A stretch of DNA of 64,000 nt from an uncultured Dysosmobacter sp. (GCA_947625655.1 CANQPD010000010.1:25357-89356), one strand, 5' to 3'; counted from the first letter of the stretch, positions 39,506 through 48,024 are shown. The notes: generated from the letters alone by a model not told the origin. Program-made: numbers and translations.

Positions 39506-42082
39506 ATGGAAAAGCGGATTTGGCAGAAGAGCAGTGAGGAGCTGTTCCGGGACCTGGACTGCACCGGCGGCGGTCTGACGGCCGCCCAGGCGGCGGAGCG
39601 CCTGGCGAGATACGGCCCCAACGAGCTGCGGGAGGGTCGGCGAAAAAGCACATTTCGTATTTTTTTGGAGCAGTTTGCGGACTTTCTGGTCCTCATTCTG
39701 ATCGCGGCGGCCGGGGTGTCCGCCATGCTGGGCGATGTGGAGAGCGCCGCGGTCATTTTGGCGGTCATCACTATGAACGCGGTACTGGGGACCGTGCAGA
39801 CGGTAAAGGCCGCCGCCTCCCTGGACAGTTTGAAGCGGATGTCGGCCCCCACGGCCAAGGTGGCGCGGGACGGCCATGTGCTCCAGATCCCGGGCCGGGA
39901 GGTCACGGTGGGGGACGTGGTGGTGCTGGAGGCGGGGGACTCCGTCTGCGCCGACGGGCGGCTGCTGGAATGCGCCAGCCTGAAATGCGCCGAAAGCGCC
40001 CTCACCGGCGAGAGCCTGCCGGTGGAGAAGGACACGGCGGAGATCGCGGGGGAGGTTCCCCTGGGGGACCGGCGGAACATGGTGTTCTCCGGCAGCTTCG
40101 TCACCTATGGCCGGGCCAGATTCCTGGTGACCGCCACCGGCATGGACACGGAGATGGGAAAGATCGCCGCTTTGCTGAAGAACACGGAGGAGAAAAAGAC
40201 GCCCCTCCAAGTGAGCCTGGATCAGTTTGGAAAGCGGCTTTCTGCCATTATATTAGTGATTTGTGCCGGTTTATTTGCCATTAATGCGCTTGTGCGCCGG
40301 GAAAACGTGATGGACGCCTTCCTGTTTGCCGTGGCCCTGGCGGTGGCGGCCATCCCGGAGGCCCTCAGCTCCATCGTCACCATCGTGCTGTCCTTCGGCA
40401 CCCGGAAAATGGCAAAGGAGAACGCCATCATCCGAAAGCTCCAGGCGGTGGAGGGGCTGGGCAGCGTGTCCGTCATCTGCTCCGACAAGACGGGCACCCT
40501 GACCCAGAACAAAATGACCGTGAAAAAACTGTATGTTGGCGGGAAAGTCCTCTCCGGGGCGGAGGCGGATTTCCGCGACCCCATACAGGAACCGCTGCTG
40601 CGGGCGGCGCTGCTGTGCAGCGACGCCACGGTGGACGAAAACGGCGAGGTGGGTGACCCCACGGAGACTGCCCTGGTGCGGCTGGGGGAGGATCACGGCT
40701 TTGACGAGGCGCGCGCCCGGGCCCGGTGGCCCCGGCTGGGAGAGCTTCCCTTTGATTCGGACCGGAAGCTGATGTCCACGGTCCATCAGATGTCCGGCGG
40801 GCTGCTGCTGGTGACAAAGGGCGCTGTGGATGTGCTGCTGGACCGCTGCGAGATCTCCGGTGAAGAGCGGGCGGCAATCGAAAGGGTCAATGAACAGTTT
40901 TCCGAAGGGGGCCTGCGGGTGCTGGCCTTTGCCTGCCGGACGGTGGACGGCCCTGCCGTGGGGCTGGAGGACGAAAACGGCCTGACCTTCCTGGGGCTGA
41001 TCGCCATGATGGACCCGCCCAGAGAGGAGTCCAGGGCGGCGGTGGCATCATGCATCGCCGCCGGCATCCGGCCCATCATGATCACCGGCGACCACAAGGT
41101 CACGGCCTCCGCCATCGCCCGGGAGATCGGCATTTTGACAGAGGGCACCCAGGCGGTGGAGGGCGCCGCCATCGACGGGATGAGCGACGGGGAGCTGCGG
41201 GAATTTGTGCCGGAGGTCTCCGTGTATGCCCGGGTCTCGCCGGAGCACAAGATCCGCATTGTCCGGGCGTGGCAGGAGCGGGGCAGCCTGGTGGCCATGA
41301 CCGGCGACGGCGTCAATGACGCGCCTGCCCTGAAGCAGGCGGACATCGGCGTAGCCATGGGCGTTACCGGCACGGAGGTGGCCAAGGACGCCGCCGGCAT
41401 GGTCTTGGCGGACGACAACTTCGCCACCATCGTCCAGGCGGTGAAAAACGGGCGGAACGTCTACGCCAATATCAAACGGGCCATCCAGTTTTTGCTCTCC
41501 GGCAACGCGGCGGGCATCCTGACGGTGCTGTACGCCTCCCTTGCGGGACTGCCGGTGCCCTTCGCGGCGGTGCATCTGCTGTTCATCAATCTGCTGACGG
41601 ACTCCCTGCCCGCCATCGCCCTGGGGCTGGAGCCCCACTCCGACGCGGTGATGACGGAGCGTCCCCGGCCTCGCGGTGAGGGGATCCTGACAAGGCCCTT
41701 TCTCACCAGCGTGGCGGTGGAGGGAGCGGTTATCTCCCTTGCCACCGTGATCGCGTTTCACCTGGGCCTGTCCGGCGGCGGGGCAGCGGTGGGCAGCACC
41801 ATGGCCTTTGCCACGCTGTGTCTCAGCCGCCTGCTTCATGGGTTCAGCTGCAAGTCTTCCCGGCCGGTGCTGCTGACAAGGCGGTTTTGGAACAACAAGT
41901 TCCTGCTGGGGGCCTTTGCGGCGGGGGCGCTGCTGCTGGCGGCGGTGCTGCTGGTCCCGGCCCTGGAGCGGCTGTTCCAGGCGGCGCGGCTGACCGTCGG
42001 GCAGCTGGGGGCGGTCGTGGGGCTGGCGGCCGGCTCCATGCTGGTCATCCAGGTGCTGAAAGCGCTGCGGGCTGGAAAGTGA
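39506..42082 (+). CDS. Cation-translocating P-type ATPase (Ca2+/Mn2+ type)
   Basis: 858 residues. Phosphorylation site CSDKTGTLTQNK (D327), actuator motif LTGESLPVEKD, TM4 ion motif AVAAIPEALSSIVT, hinge MTGDGVNDAPALKQADIGVAMG, and about 10 membrane helices; the architecture is that of bacterial PacL-like calcium pumps. Because the gene is behind a Mn2+ riboswitch, export of manganese is a likely role (inference from regulation). The ATG at 39506 follows GGAAGGGAAGTACTTT; upstream in-frame codons lie in the riboswitch. Confidence 0.93.
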   Translation: MEKRIWQKSSEELFRDLDCTGGGLTAAQAAERLARYGPNELREGRRKSTFRIFLEQFADFLVLILIAAAGVSAMLGDVESAAVILAVITMNAVLGTVQTVKAAASLDSLKRMSAPTAKVARDGHVLQIPGREVTVGDVVVLEAGDSVCADGRLLECASLKCAESALTGESLPVEKDTAEIAGEVPLGDRRNMVFSGSFVTYGRARFLVTATGMDTEMGKIAALLKNTEEKKTPLQVSLDQFGKRLSAIILVICAGLFAINALVRRENVMDAFLFAVALAVAAIPEALSSIVTIVLSFGTRKMAKENAIIRKLQAVEGLGSVSVICSDKTGTLTQNKMTVKKLYVGGKVLSGAEADFRDPIQEPLLRAALLCSDATVDENGEVGDPTETALVRLGEDHGFDEARARARWPRLGELPFDSDRKLMSTVHQMSGGLLLVTKGAVDVLLDRCEISGEERAAIERVNEQFSEGGLRVLAFACRTVDGPAVGLEDENGLTFLGLIAMMDPPREESRAAVASCIAAGIRPIMITGDHKVTASAIAREIGILTEGTQAVEGAAIDGMSDGELREFVPEVSVYARVSPEHKIRIVRAWQERGSLVAMTGDGVNDAPALKQADIGVAMGVTGTEVAKDAAGMVLADDNFATIVQAVKNGRNVYANIKRAIQFLLSGNAAGILTVLYASLAGLPVPFAAVHLLFINLLTDSLPAIALGLEPHSDAVMTERPRPRGEGILTRPFLTSVAVEGAVISLATVIAFHLGLSGGGAAVGSTMAFATLCLSRLLHGFSCKSSRPVLLTRRFWNNKFLLGAFAAGALLLAAVLLVPALERLFQAARLTVGQLGAVVGLAAGSMLVIQVLKALRAGK

Positions 42083-42086
42083 AAGA

Positions 42087-42119
42087 AAAGGGCTGTCCCT
42101 TCGGACGGCCCTTTCTTTT
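42087..42119 (+). terminator. Terminator of the P-type ATPase gene
   Basis: AAAGGGCTGTCC (42087-42098) / GGACGGCCCTTT (42103-42114) with CTTC loop, then CTTTTCC. Confidence 0.85.
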
Positions 42120-42126
42120 CCTATAA

Positions 42127-42167
42127 ACAGCTAATTTATTGATAAATTTTATCAATAAATTATCTGT
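42127..42167. repeat. AT-rich near-perfect palindrome
   Basis: 15-bp perfect arms TAATTTATTGATAAA (42132-42146) and its complement (42148-42162) around a single T, extended by ACAG/CTGT outside. Highly AT-rich in a GC-rich region; could be an operator or a cruciform. Confidence 0.55.
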
Positions 42168-42274
42168 TCTTGCGGGCGTGGCATGCCGGCCCCTTTCCTT
42201 GCGGGAGCGGTCAACAGGGGGCTTTTCTTTTGGGAGATATGAGCGTATAATATACATTAAAGGAGAGATGGCCC

Positions 42275-42742
42275 ATGATCAACTCCACCCTGTGCTATCT
42301 GGAGCGGGGGGACGAATACCTGATGCTCCACCGGGTGAAAAAAGAACACGACCTGAACCACGACAAGTGGATCGGCGTGGGCGGCAAGTTTGAGGAGGGG
42401 GAGAGCCCCGAGGACTGCGTTCTGCGGGAGACCTGGGAGGAGACCGGCCTGCGGCTTACGGACTACCGCTACCGGGGGCTGGTGACCTTTGTTTCCGACC
42501 AATGGCCCACGGAGTACATGCACCTCTTCACCGCCGCCGGCTGGACGGGTGAAGCCCACCCCTGCGATGAGGGGGAGCTGGCCTGGATCCGGAAAGCGGA
42601 CCTGCTGTCCCTGCCCCTGTGGGAGGGGGACAAGATCTTCCTGCGCCTGCTGGATACCGACCGCCCCGTTTTCTCCCTGAAGCTGCAATATGAGGGGGAG
42701 AAGCTGGTGCTGGCGGTGCTGGACGGAGAAAGGCTTCTATGA
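42275..42742 (+). CDS. NUDIX hydrolase (MutT/8-oxo-dGTPase-like)
   Basis: 155 residues. Nudix box GGKFEEGESPEDCVLRETWEETGLRL (positions about 34-60) is complete. The N-terminus MINSTLCYLERGDEYLMLHRVKKEHDLNHDKWIGVGGK resembles clostridial 8-oxo-dGTP diphosphatases. Hydrolyses nucleoside diphosphate-X compounds. AAAGGAGAGATGGCCC precedes ATG 42275. It overlaps the GNAT gene by 4 bp. Confidence 0.92.
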   Translation: MINSTLCYLERGDEYLMLHRVKKEHDLNHDKWIGVGGKFEEGESPEDCVLRETWEETGLRLTDYRYRGLVTFVSDQWPTEYMHLFTAAGWTGEAHPCDEGELAWIRKADLLSLPLWEGDKIFLRLLDTDRPVFSLKLQYEGEKLVLAVLDGERLL

Positions 42743-43449
42743 AGAGGCGTCTGACCAGAGAGAATGCCGCGGAAGCCGTCCTTTTGCCGCTGGCTTTTTT
42801 CCTGATATTCGTCCTGCCCGTGCTGGTGGGCGAAGCGCCGCCTGTGCTGACCGCCAGCGGCCTTGCTGGATTCGTGGCGGCGCATATGGCGGGGCTGGGC
42901 AAACGGAAAAATGACGCCGGGCCGGGGACTGTCACCCTGGAGCCCCTGTCCACGGCCCATCTGCCCGGCCTGGAGCGGCTTTGGAGCGACCCGGCGGTCA
43001 TTCGGTACACCAGCATAGGGGAGCCGTGTGACGCCGGCGCGGCGGCCCACAGGTTTTACCGCCTGCGGAGCTGTCAGACGGCGCTGTCCGGCCCTGTGAT
43101 CTTCGCCGTCCTGCGGGACGGGCGTTTTTGCGGCGTCGCGGGCTGCCCGCCGGTGGACGCGGAGAAGGGGACCTTCGGCCTGTTCTATCAGCTGCAGCGG
43201 TCCGTATGGGGGCAGGGGATCGGGAAAACCGCCGCCCGGCTGGCGCTGGATGAGCTGTACCGCCTGGCCCCGTCTGCCGTGGTCTATGCCGATGCGGCGG
43301 CGGAGAACACGGCCAGTGTCCGCATTTTGGAGCATCTGGGATTTGCGCGCACCGCCGTCCACCCCGGCGCGTTCCAGCGGGACGGGCGGGCTTTGGATAT
43401 TTGGGAGTATACGCTGCGGCCTGATATGAAAGAGGAGGAACGTCTATGA
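42739..43449 (+). CDS. GNAT-family N-acetyltransferase with N-terminal hydrophobic segment
   Basis: 236 residues. About 60 N-terminal residues include hydrophobic stretches (AVLLPLAFFLIFVLPVLVG; LTASGLAGFVAAHMAGLG), then a RimJ/RimL-type GNAT domain (LEPLSTAHLPGLERLWSDPAVIRYTS; acetyl-CoA loop RSVWGQGIGKTAARLALDELY; ENTASVRILEHLGFARTAV). A GNAT domain fused to membrane helices is unusual; a fusion of two former genes is possible. The ATG overlaps the NUDIX stop (ATGA). Confidence 0.85.
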   Translation: MKRRLTRENAAEAVLLPLAFFLIFVLPVLVGEAPPVLTASGLAGFVAAHMAGLGKRKNDAGPGTVTLEPLSTAHLPGLERLWSDPAVIRYTSIGEPCDAGAAAHRFYRLRSCQTALSGPVIFAVLRDGRFCGVAGCPPVDAEKGTFGLFYQLQRSVWGQGIGKTAARLALDELYRLAPSAVVYADAAAENTASVRILEHLGFARTAVHPGAFQRDGRALDIWEYTLRPDMKEEERL

Positions 43450-43820
43450 GCGGAAAGCTGCTGTTGTTTGGCTTTGAGTCTCTTTTGCAGATCCTGGCGC
43501 TGGAGGCCGCCGTCAGCCCCTTTGGCGCAGAGCTGGTGCCGGTGGCCCGGACGGATTACAACAAGACCCTGGCGGTGCTGGCGGGCCTGGATACGGCCCC
43601 CGGCCCGGTGCAGCCCTATGCCGGCGGGACCCTGGGGGGACGGATGATCGTGCTGTGCGGCCTGGAGGGAGAGCTGGACGCCCTGCTGCCAGTCCTGGCG
43701 AAGGCGGGGGCGGGGCCGGACTGCCTGAAGGCGGTGCTGACGGCCCACAACCGGAACTGGAACGCCGTGACGCTGTACGCGGAGCTGCTGCGGGAGCGGC
43801 AGGCCATCCAGGGAAAGTGA
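43446..43820 (+). CDS. DUF3783-type protein
   Basis: 124 residues: LLLFGFESLLQILALEAAVSPFGAELVPVARTDYNKTLAVLAG in the first half and LKAVLTAHNRNWNAVTLYAELLRER at the end, the latter resembling the DUF3783 core. Function unknown. ATG 43446 overlaps the GNAT stop, so translation is coupled. Confidence 0.7.
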   Translation: MSGKLLLFGFESLLQILALEAAVSPFGAELVPVARTDYNKTLAVLAGLDTAPGPVQPYAGGTLGGRMIVLCGLEGELDALLPVLAKAGAGPDCLKAVLTAHNRNWNAVTLYAELLRERQAIQGK

Positions 43821-43827
43821 GGCGGCG

Positions 43828-44256
43828 GTGAAGATCCTGATTTCCGCCTGTCTTCTGGGCGTCCGCTGCCGGTATGACGGCGCGTCCAAGGCCCATCCGG
43901 CGGCGGGGGAGCTGGCGCGGCGCCACGAGCTGGTCCCCGTCTGCCCGGAGCAGCTGGGGGGCCTGCCCACGCCCCGACCGCCCGCCGAGCGGCGGGGGGA
44001 CCGGGTGGTGACCCGGGAGGGCGACGTGACGGCCCAGTACCGCCGGGGGGCGGAGGAGGCCCTGGGCCTGTGCCGGCTGCTTGGCTGCGAGGCGGCGGTG
44101 CTGAAGGAGCGCAGCCCCTCCTGCGGCCGGGGCCGGATCTACGACGGGACGTTCACCGGGACGCTGGCCGCCGGAGACGGCGTGACGGCGGAGCTGCTGG
44201 CGGCCCACGGCATCCCGGTATACGGGGAATCCCAGATCGGAAAGCTGCTGGAATGA
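43828..44256 (+). CDS. DUF523 family protein
   Basis: 142 residues: KILISACLLGVRCRYDG start, VPVCPEQLGGLPTPRPPAE, and AVLKERSPSCGRGRIYDGTFTG, the conserved cysteine motifs of DUF523, which suggest a metal or sulfur-related role not yet known. GTG 43828 is the only reasonable start. Last of four closely packed genes (NUDIX-GNAT-DUF3783-DUF523). Confidence 0.88.
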   Translation: MKILISACLLGVRCRYDGASKAHPAAGELARRHELVPVCPEQLGGLPTPRPPAERRGDRVVTREGDVTAQYRRGAEEALGLCRLLGCEAAVLKERSPSCGRGRIYDGTFTGTLAAGDGVTAELLAAHGIPVYGESQIGKLLE

Positions 44257-44328
44257 CGGGGGCACAGCCCTCGTCATTTTTTACAATTTCCGAGAAAATT
44301 TTTATCCGCGTCTCATGAAAAACCGATC

Positions 44329-44357
44329 TTGCAATGGGATGCGCCTTTCTGTATAAT
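44329..44357 (+). promoter_or_regulatory. Strong promoter of the uracil permease leader
   Basis: TTGCAA (44329-44334), 17-bp spacer, consensus TATAAT (44352-44357); start expected near 44364. Confidence 0.85.
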
Positions 44358-44385
44358 AAGTCAAAATAACGAAGGAGGGCACCCC

Positions 44386-44457
44386 ATGCTGCGTTTGATG
44401 CGTCGGAAATACATGGCTACGGGCGTCCCCGTTTCTTATTTTCGTCCCCTTTTTTGA
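44386..44457 (+). CDS. 23-residue leader peptide of the uracil permease
   Basis: ATG 44386 with GAAGGAGG 7 bases upstream, ending at TGA 44455-44457. It begins MLRLMRRKYMATG and ends VPVSYFRPLF. The final codons are extremely U-rich in mRNA (GUU UCU UAU UUU CGU CCC CUU UUU UGA) and the stop abuts the terminator stem that starts at 44459. This is the layout of the E. coli pyrBI leader, where RNA polymerase pausing at U tracts lets a ribosome catch up and prevent termination. The peptide itself likely has no function. Confidence 0.7.
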   Translation: MLRLMRRKYMATGVPVSYFRPLF

Positions 44458-44486
44458 GACCGGCTGAAGTGCCGGTATTTTTTTTG
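44458..44486 (+). terminator. Attenuator before the uracil permease
   Basis: Stem ACCGGC (44459-44464) / GCCGGT (44471-44476), 6-base loop, A, then eight T (44478-44485). It directly follows the leader-peptide stop codon, so a ribosome at the stop would cover the left arm. Confidence 0.8.
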
Positions 44487-44522
44487 CCTGTGTGGGAAAA
44501 ATCCATTGAGAGGAGAAAACAA

Positions 44523-45902
44523 ATGAAAGAGAAGACTTCCAACATCGGCCAGGAGCCGATCCGGGACGCCCGGGCCCTGGGCGTGCCCAAAATGCTGATC
44601 CTGGGCCTGCAGCATATGTTCGCCATGTTCGGCGCCACTGTGCTGGTCCCCATCCTGGTCCAGAGCTACGGTCTGCCCCTGTCCATCCAGACCACCCTGT
44701 TCTTTGCCGGCATCGGTACGCTGTTCTTCCATGTCTGCACCAAAATGAAGGTCCCCGCCTTCCTGGGCTCGTCCTTCGCCTTCCTGGGCGGCTTTGCCGC
44801 CATGGGTGCCATGGACAGCGGTATGTACGCCGCCATGGAGGCGTCTGAAAAGCTGCAGTACGCCTGCGGCGGCATCGTGGTGGCGGGCCTGCTGTATGTG
44901 GTGCTGGCCGCCATCATCAAGGTGGTGGGCGTCCATCGCGTGATGCACTATCTGCCCCCTGTGGTCACCGGCCCCATCATCATCCTGATCGGCCTCAATC
45001 TGGCCCCCTCCGCCGTCAGCAACGCCTCTACCTGCTGGTGGCTGGCCCTGGTGTCCATCGCTGTCATCGTGGTGGCCAATATCTGGGGCAAGGGCATGGT
45101 CAAGATCATCCCCATCCTGCTGGGCGTTGTGATCCCCTACATCGTGGCGCTGGTTGCCGGTATGGTGGATTTCTCCGGCCTGGCGGACACCACCCTGCTT
45201 GGCGGAGCCAACCCGGTCCTTGGCCTCCAGCCCTTTATCACCAACTTCCAGGGCAGCGTTGCCAAGTTTGACATCTCCGCCATCCTGGTGATGGCCCCCA
45301 TTGCCATCGCCTCCATGATGGAGCACATCGGCGACATGTCCGCCATCTCCGCCACTGTGGGCGAAAACTTCATTGAGGACCCCGGTCTGCACCGCACCCT
45401 GATCGGCGACGGCGTCGCTACCGCCATGGCGGGCCTGTTCGGCGGCCCCGCCAACACCACTTACGGCGAGAACACCGGTGTGCTGGTCCTCTCCCGTGTC
45501 CACGATCCCCGGGTCATCCGGCTGGCGGCGCTCTACGCCTTCATCCTGTCTTTCAGCCCCGCCTTTGCGTATGTCGTCAACACCATCCCCGCGGCCATCA
45601 TCGGCGGCGTCAGCTTCATCCTCTACGGCATGATCTCCGCCATCGGTGTGCGGAACGTGGTGGAGAACCAGGTGGACTTCACCAACAGCCGCAATCTCAT
45701 CATCGCTGCCGTCATCCTGGTCTGCGGTCTGGGCTTCACCGGCGGCCTGACCTTCCAGGTGGGCGGCGCCTCCATCACCCTGACCTCCCTGGCCATCGCC
45801 GCCATCGCCGGCATCATCCTCAACGCCATCCTGCCCGGCAACGACTTCCACTTCGGCAAGTCCGCCAACGCGGACACCGCCGCCTCCCTGGGCCGGTATT
45901 GA
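44523..45902 (+). CDS. uraA: Uracil permease (NCS2/UraA-PyrP type)
   Basis: 459 residues, about 14 membrane helices. LGLQHMFAMFGATVLVPILVQSYG is the NCS2 N-terminal signature in its uracil-type form, and the TM8/TM10 region holds MAPIAIASMMEHIGDM and GGPANTTYGENTGVL. Imports uracil with protons. AGAGGAGAAAACAA precedes ATG 44523. Monocistronic, downstream of the leader-peptide attenuator, which fits control by pyrimidine nucleotide level. Confidence 0.93.
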   Translation: MKEKTSNIGQEPIRDARALGVPKMLILGLQHMFAMFGATVLVPILVQSYGLPLSIQTTLFFAGIGTLFFHVCTKMKVPAFLGSSFAFLGGFAAMGAMDSGMYAAMEASEKLQYACGGIVVAGLLYVVLAAIIKVVGVHRVMHYLPPVVTGPIIILIGLNLAPSAVSNASTCWWLALVSIAVIVVANIWGKGMVKIIPILLGVVIPYIVALVAGMVDFSGLADTTLLGGANPVLGLQPFITNFQGSVAKFDISAILVMAPIAIASMMEHIGDMSAISATVGENFIEDPGLHRTLIGDGVATAMAGLFGGPANTTYGENTGVLVLSRVHDPRVIRLAALYAFILSFSPAFAYVVNTIPAAIIGGVSFILYGMISAIGVRNVVENQVDFTNSRNLIIAAVILVCGLGFTGGLTFQVGGASITLTSLAIAAIAGIILNAILPGNDFHFGKSANADTAASLGRY

Positions 45903-45915
45903 CAGCAGAAAAGTA

Positions 45916-45955
45916 TCAGCAAAAGAGCGCCGCGAAAGCGGCGCTCTTTTGCTGA
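45916..45955 (+). terminator. Terminator of the uracil permease gene
   Basis: Long stem with core AAAAGAGCGCCGC (45921-45933) / 45938-45950 and GAAA loop, extended outward by ATCAGC/GCTGAT. Confidence 0.92.
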
Positions 45956-46000
45956 TGGGGGTGGGAAGAGTGAATTTTACAAAAATCTGTCATATTTTTA

Positions 46001-46028
46001 TTGACTTTATCCAAAAGTTCGATATAAT
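46001..46028 (+). promoter_or_regulatory. Promoter of the NhaC-family transporter
   Basis: TTGACT (46001-46006), 16-bp spacer, TATAAT (46023-46028). Confidence 0.8.
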
Positions 46029-46039
46029 GTAGTCGCTAA

Positions 46040-46271
46040 GCATGATAGAGGCGCGGATGTCAAGAGTACCTCCTCCCGCAGGTCCAGGCACGGGGAAGGG
46101 GGAAAGGGGCCTCCGCCGAGGTTTCGGCGCTCCCGCCTGGGGAGACCGGAGCCGGGCCGTGGGAGAATATCCCACGGACTGTCGTCCTCCTAAAGGGACG
46201 GAGAGCTGTCGTGGTTCCATACGCTTTTGCGTGCCGTATGAAGTCATGACAACGTCATGACTTCATTTTTG
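46040..46271 (+). ncRNA. Lysine riboswitch (L box) with terminator, upstream of an NhaC-family gene
   Basis: Begins GATAGAGGCGCGGATG, the L-box core also present at 20665, and has the matching GGGAAAGGGGCCTCCGCCGAGG 3' core. It is followed by a terminator stem ATGAAGTCATGAC (46238-46250) / GTCATGACTTCAT (46254-46266) and a T run. It implies that the downstream transporter is repressed by lysine. Confidence 0.87.
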
Positions 46272-46287
46272 TTAGGAGAGAGAAACC

Positions 46288-48024
46288 ATGAGACACCTGA
46301 GACAACGGATTCTGCCCCTGCTGGCGGTCCTGCTGCTGCTGTGCGGCGCCATGACCGTCACCGCCTTCGCCGCGGACCCCACCGAGGAGACCGGCACCAA
46401 AATGGTCGAGTGCGCCGACTGCGGCGCCGCCGGCGTGGTCCTGACGGACGAGGGGACCGCCGCGGTCTGCGAGACCTGCGGAGGCACCGGCTATGTGGAG
46501 GCCTCCAGCCGGTTCTTCAACACCTTCTGGTCATTGCTGCCCCCCATCATCGCCATCGCGCTGGCCCTGATCACGAAGGAGGTGTACAGCTCCCTGTTCA
46601 TCGGCATTCTGGTGGGCGGCCTGCTGTATTCCAACTTTGCCTTTGAGGGTACCGTCCTCCATGTGTTCAACGACGGCATCGTGGCGTCCTTGTGCGACAG
46701 CTACAACATGGGCATCCTGATCTTCCTGGTGATCCTGGGCTCCATGGTGTGCCTGATGAACAAGGCCGGCGGCTCCGCCGCTTTCGGCCGCTGGGCCAAG
46801 GTCCACATCAAGAGCCGGGTGGGCGCCCAGCTGGCATCCATCGTTTTGGGCATTTTGATCTTTATTGACGACTATTTCAACTGCCTGACCGTGGGCAGCG
46901 TCATGCGGCCCATCACCGACAAGCACAACATCTCCCGCGCCAAGCTGGCCTACATCATCGACGCCACCGCCGCCCCCGTCTGCATCATCGCCCCCGTCAG
47001 CTCCTGGGCCGCCGCCGTGGCGGGCTTTGCCGAGGACGGCCAGGGCTTCAACCTCTTCCTCCGGGCCATCCCCTATAACTACTACGCCCTGCTGACCATC
47101 GTCATGATGCTGGGCCTGGTGTTTATGAAGGTGGACTACGGCCCCATGGCCAGGTTTGAGAAGAACGCCGTTGAAAACGGCGACCTGTTCTCCGGCTCCA
47201 ACCCCTACGCCTCCGCCGAGGATGAGGACGTGGGCGACAAGGGCTCCGTGATGGATCTGGTGTTCCCCGTGGTGGTGCTGGTGGTCTTCTGCGTCATCGG
47301 CATGATCTACTCCGGCGGTTTCTTCGAGGGCGCCGGCTTCATCGAGGCCTTCTCCAACTCCGACGCCTCCGTGGGCCTGATGCTGGGCTCCGCCTTCGCG
47401 CTGGTGGTGGCCTTTGTGTACTACATGATCCGCCGGTCCATGACCTTCAAGGAGATGATGGGCTGCATCCCCGAGGGCTTCAAGGCCATGGTGCCCGCCA
47501 TCATGATCCTGACCTTTGCCTGGAGCCTGAAGGCCATGACCGACTCTCTGGGCGCCAAGTATTTCGTCCGTGACTTTGTGCGCACCTCCGCCACCGGCGT
47601 GCAGGTGCTGCTGCCGGTCATCGTGTTCGTCATCGGCTGCCTGCTGGCCTTTGCCACCGGCACCAGCTGGGGCACCTTCGGCATCCTGATCCCCATTGTG
47701 CAGAACGTGTTCTCCATGGACAACCCCATGGCCATCATCTGCATCTCCGCCTGCATGGCCGGCGCTGTCTGCGGCGACCACTGCTCTCCCATCTCCGACA
47801 CCACCATCATGGCCTCCGCCGGCGCTCAGTGCGACCATGTGAACCATGTGTCCACCCAGCTGCCCTACGCCATCACCTGCGCGGCGGTCTCCGGCGTCAC
47901 GTATCTGATCGCCGGGCTGCTGGTCCAGGCGGGCGCGCCGGGGCTCCTGGGCCTGCCCATCGGCATCGTCCTGATGCTGGCGACCCTGTTCGTCATCAAG
48001 CAGGTCCACGCCAAGAAGGCCTGA
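46288..48024 (+). CDS. NhaC-family transporter, probable lysine transporter, with N-terminal zinc-ribbon domain
   Basis: 578 residues. Signal peptide (LPLLAVLLLLCGAMTVTAFA), then a DnaJ-like cysteine module with VECADCGAAG and VCETCGGTGYV (about residues 36-70), then a Na+/H+ antiporter NhaC-type core of about 11 helices (LGILIFIDDYFNCLTVGSVMRPITD; CMAGAVCGDHCSPISDTTIMAS). Family members include sodium/proton and amino-acid exchangers; the lysine riboswitch upstream indicates lysine as substrate. The extracytoplasmic cysteine module is unusual. ATG 46288 follows TTAGGAGAGAGAAACC. Confidence 0.88.
   Translation: MRHLRQRILPLLAVLLLLCGAMTVTAFAADPTEETGTKMVECADCGAAGVVLTDEGTAAVCETCGGTGYVEASSRFFNTFWSLLPPIIAIALALITKEVYSSLFIGILVGGLLYSNFAFEGTVLHVFNDGIVASLCDSYNMGILIFLVILGSMVCLMNKAGGSAAFGRWAKVHIKSRVGAQLASIVLGILIFIDDYFNCLTVGSVMRPITDKHNISRAKLAYIIDATAAPVCIIAPVSSWAAAVAGFAEDGQGFNLFLRAIPYNYYALLTIVMMLGLVFMKVDYGPMARFEKNAVENGDLFSGSNPYASAEDEDVGDKGSVMDLVFPVVVLVVFCVIGMIYSGGFFEGAGFIEAFSNSDASVGLMLGSAFALVVAFVYYMIRRSMTFKEMMGCIPEGFKAMVPAIMILTFAWSLKAMTDSLGAKYFVRDFVRTSATGVQVLLPVIVFVIGCLLAFATGTSWGTFGILIPIVQNVFSMDNPMAIICISACMAGAVCGDHCSPISDTTIMASAGAQCDHVNHVSTQLPYAITCAAVSGVTYLIAGLLVQAGAPGLLGLPIGIVLMLATLFVIKQVHAKKA

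Noticed and set aside
44329..44486. PyrR-binding leader for the uracil permease
   Set aside because: No PyrR-type conserved hairpin loop seen; the short U-rich ORF ending at the terminator explains the leader better.
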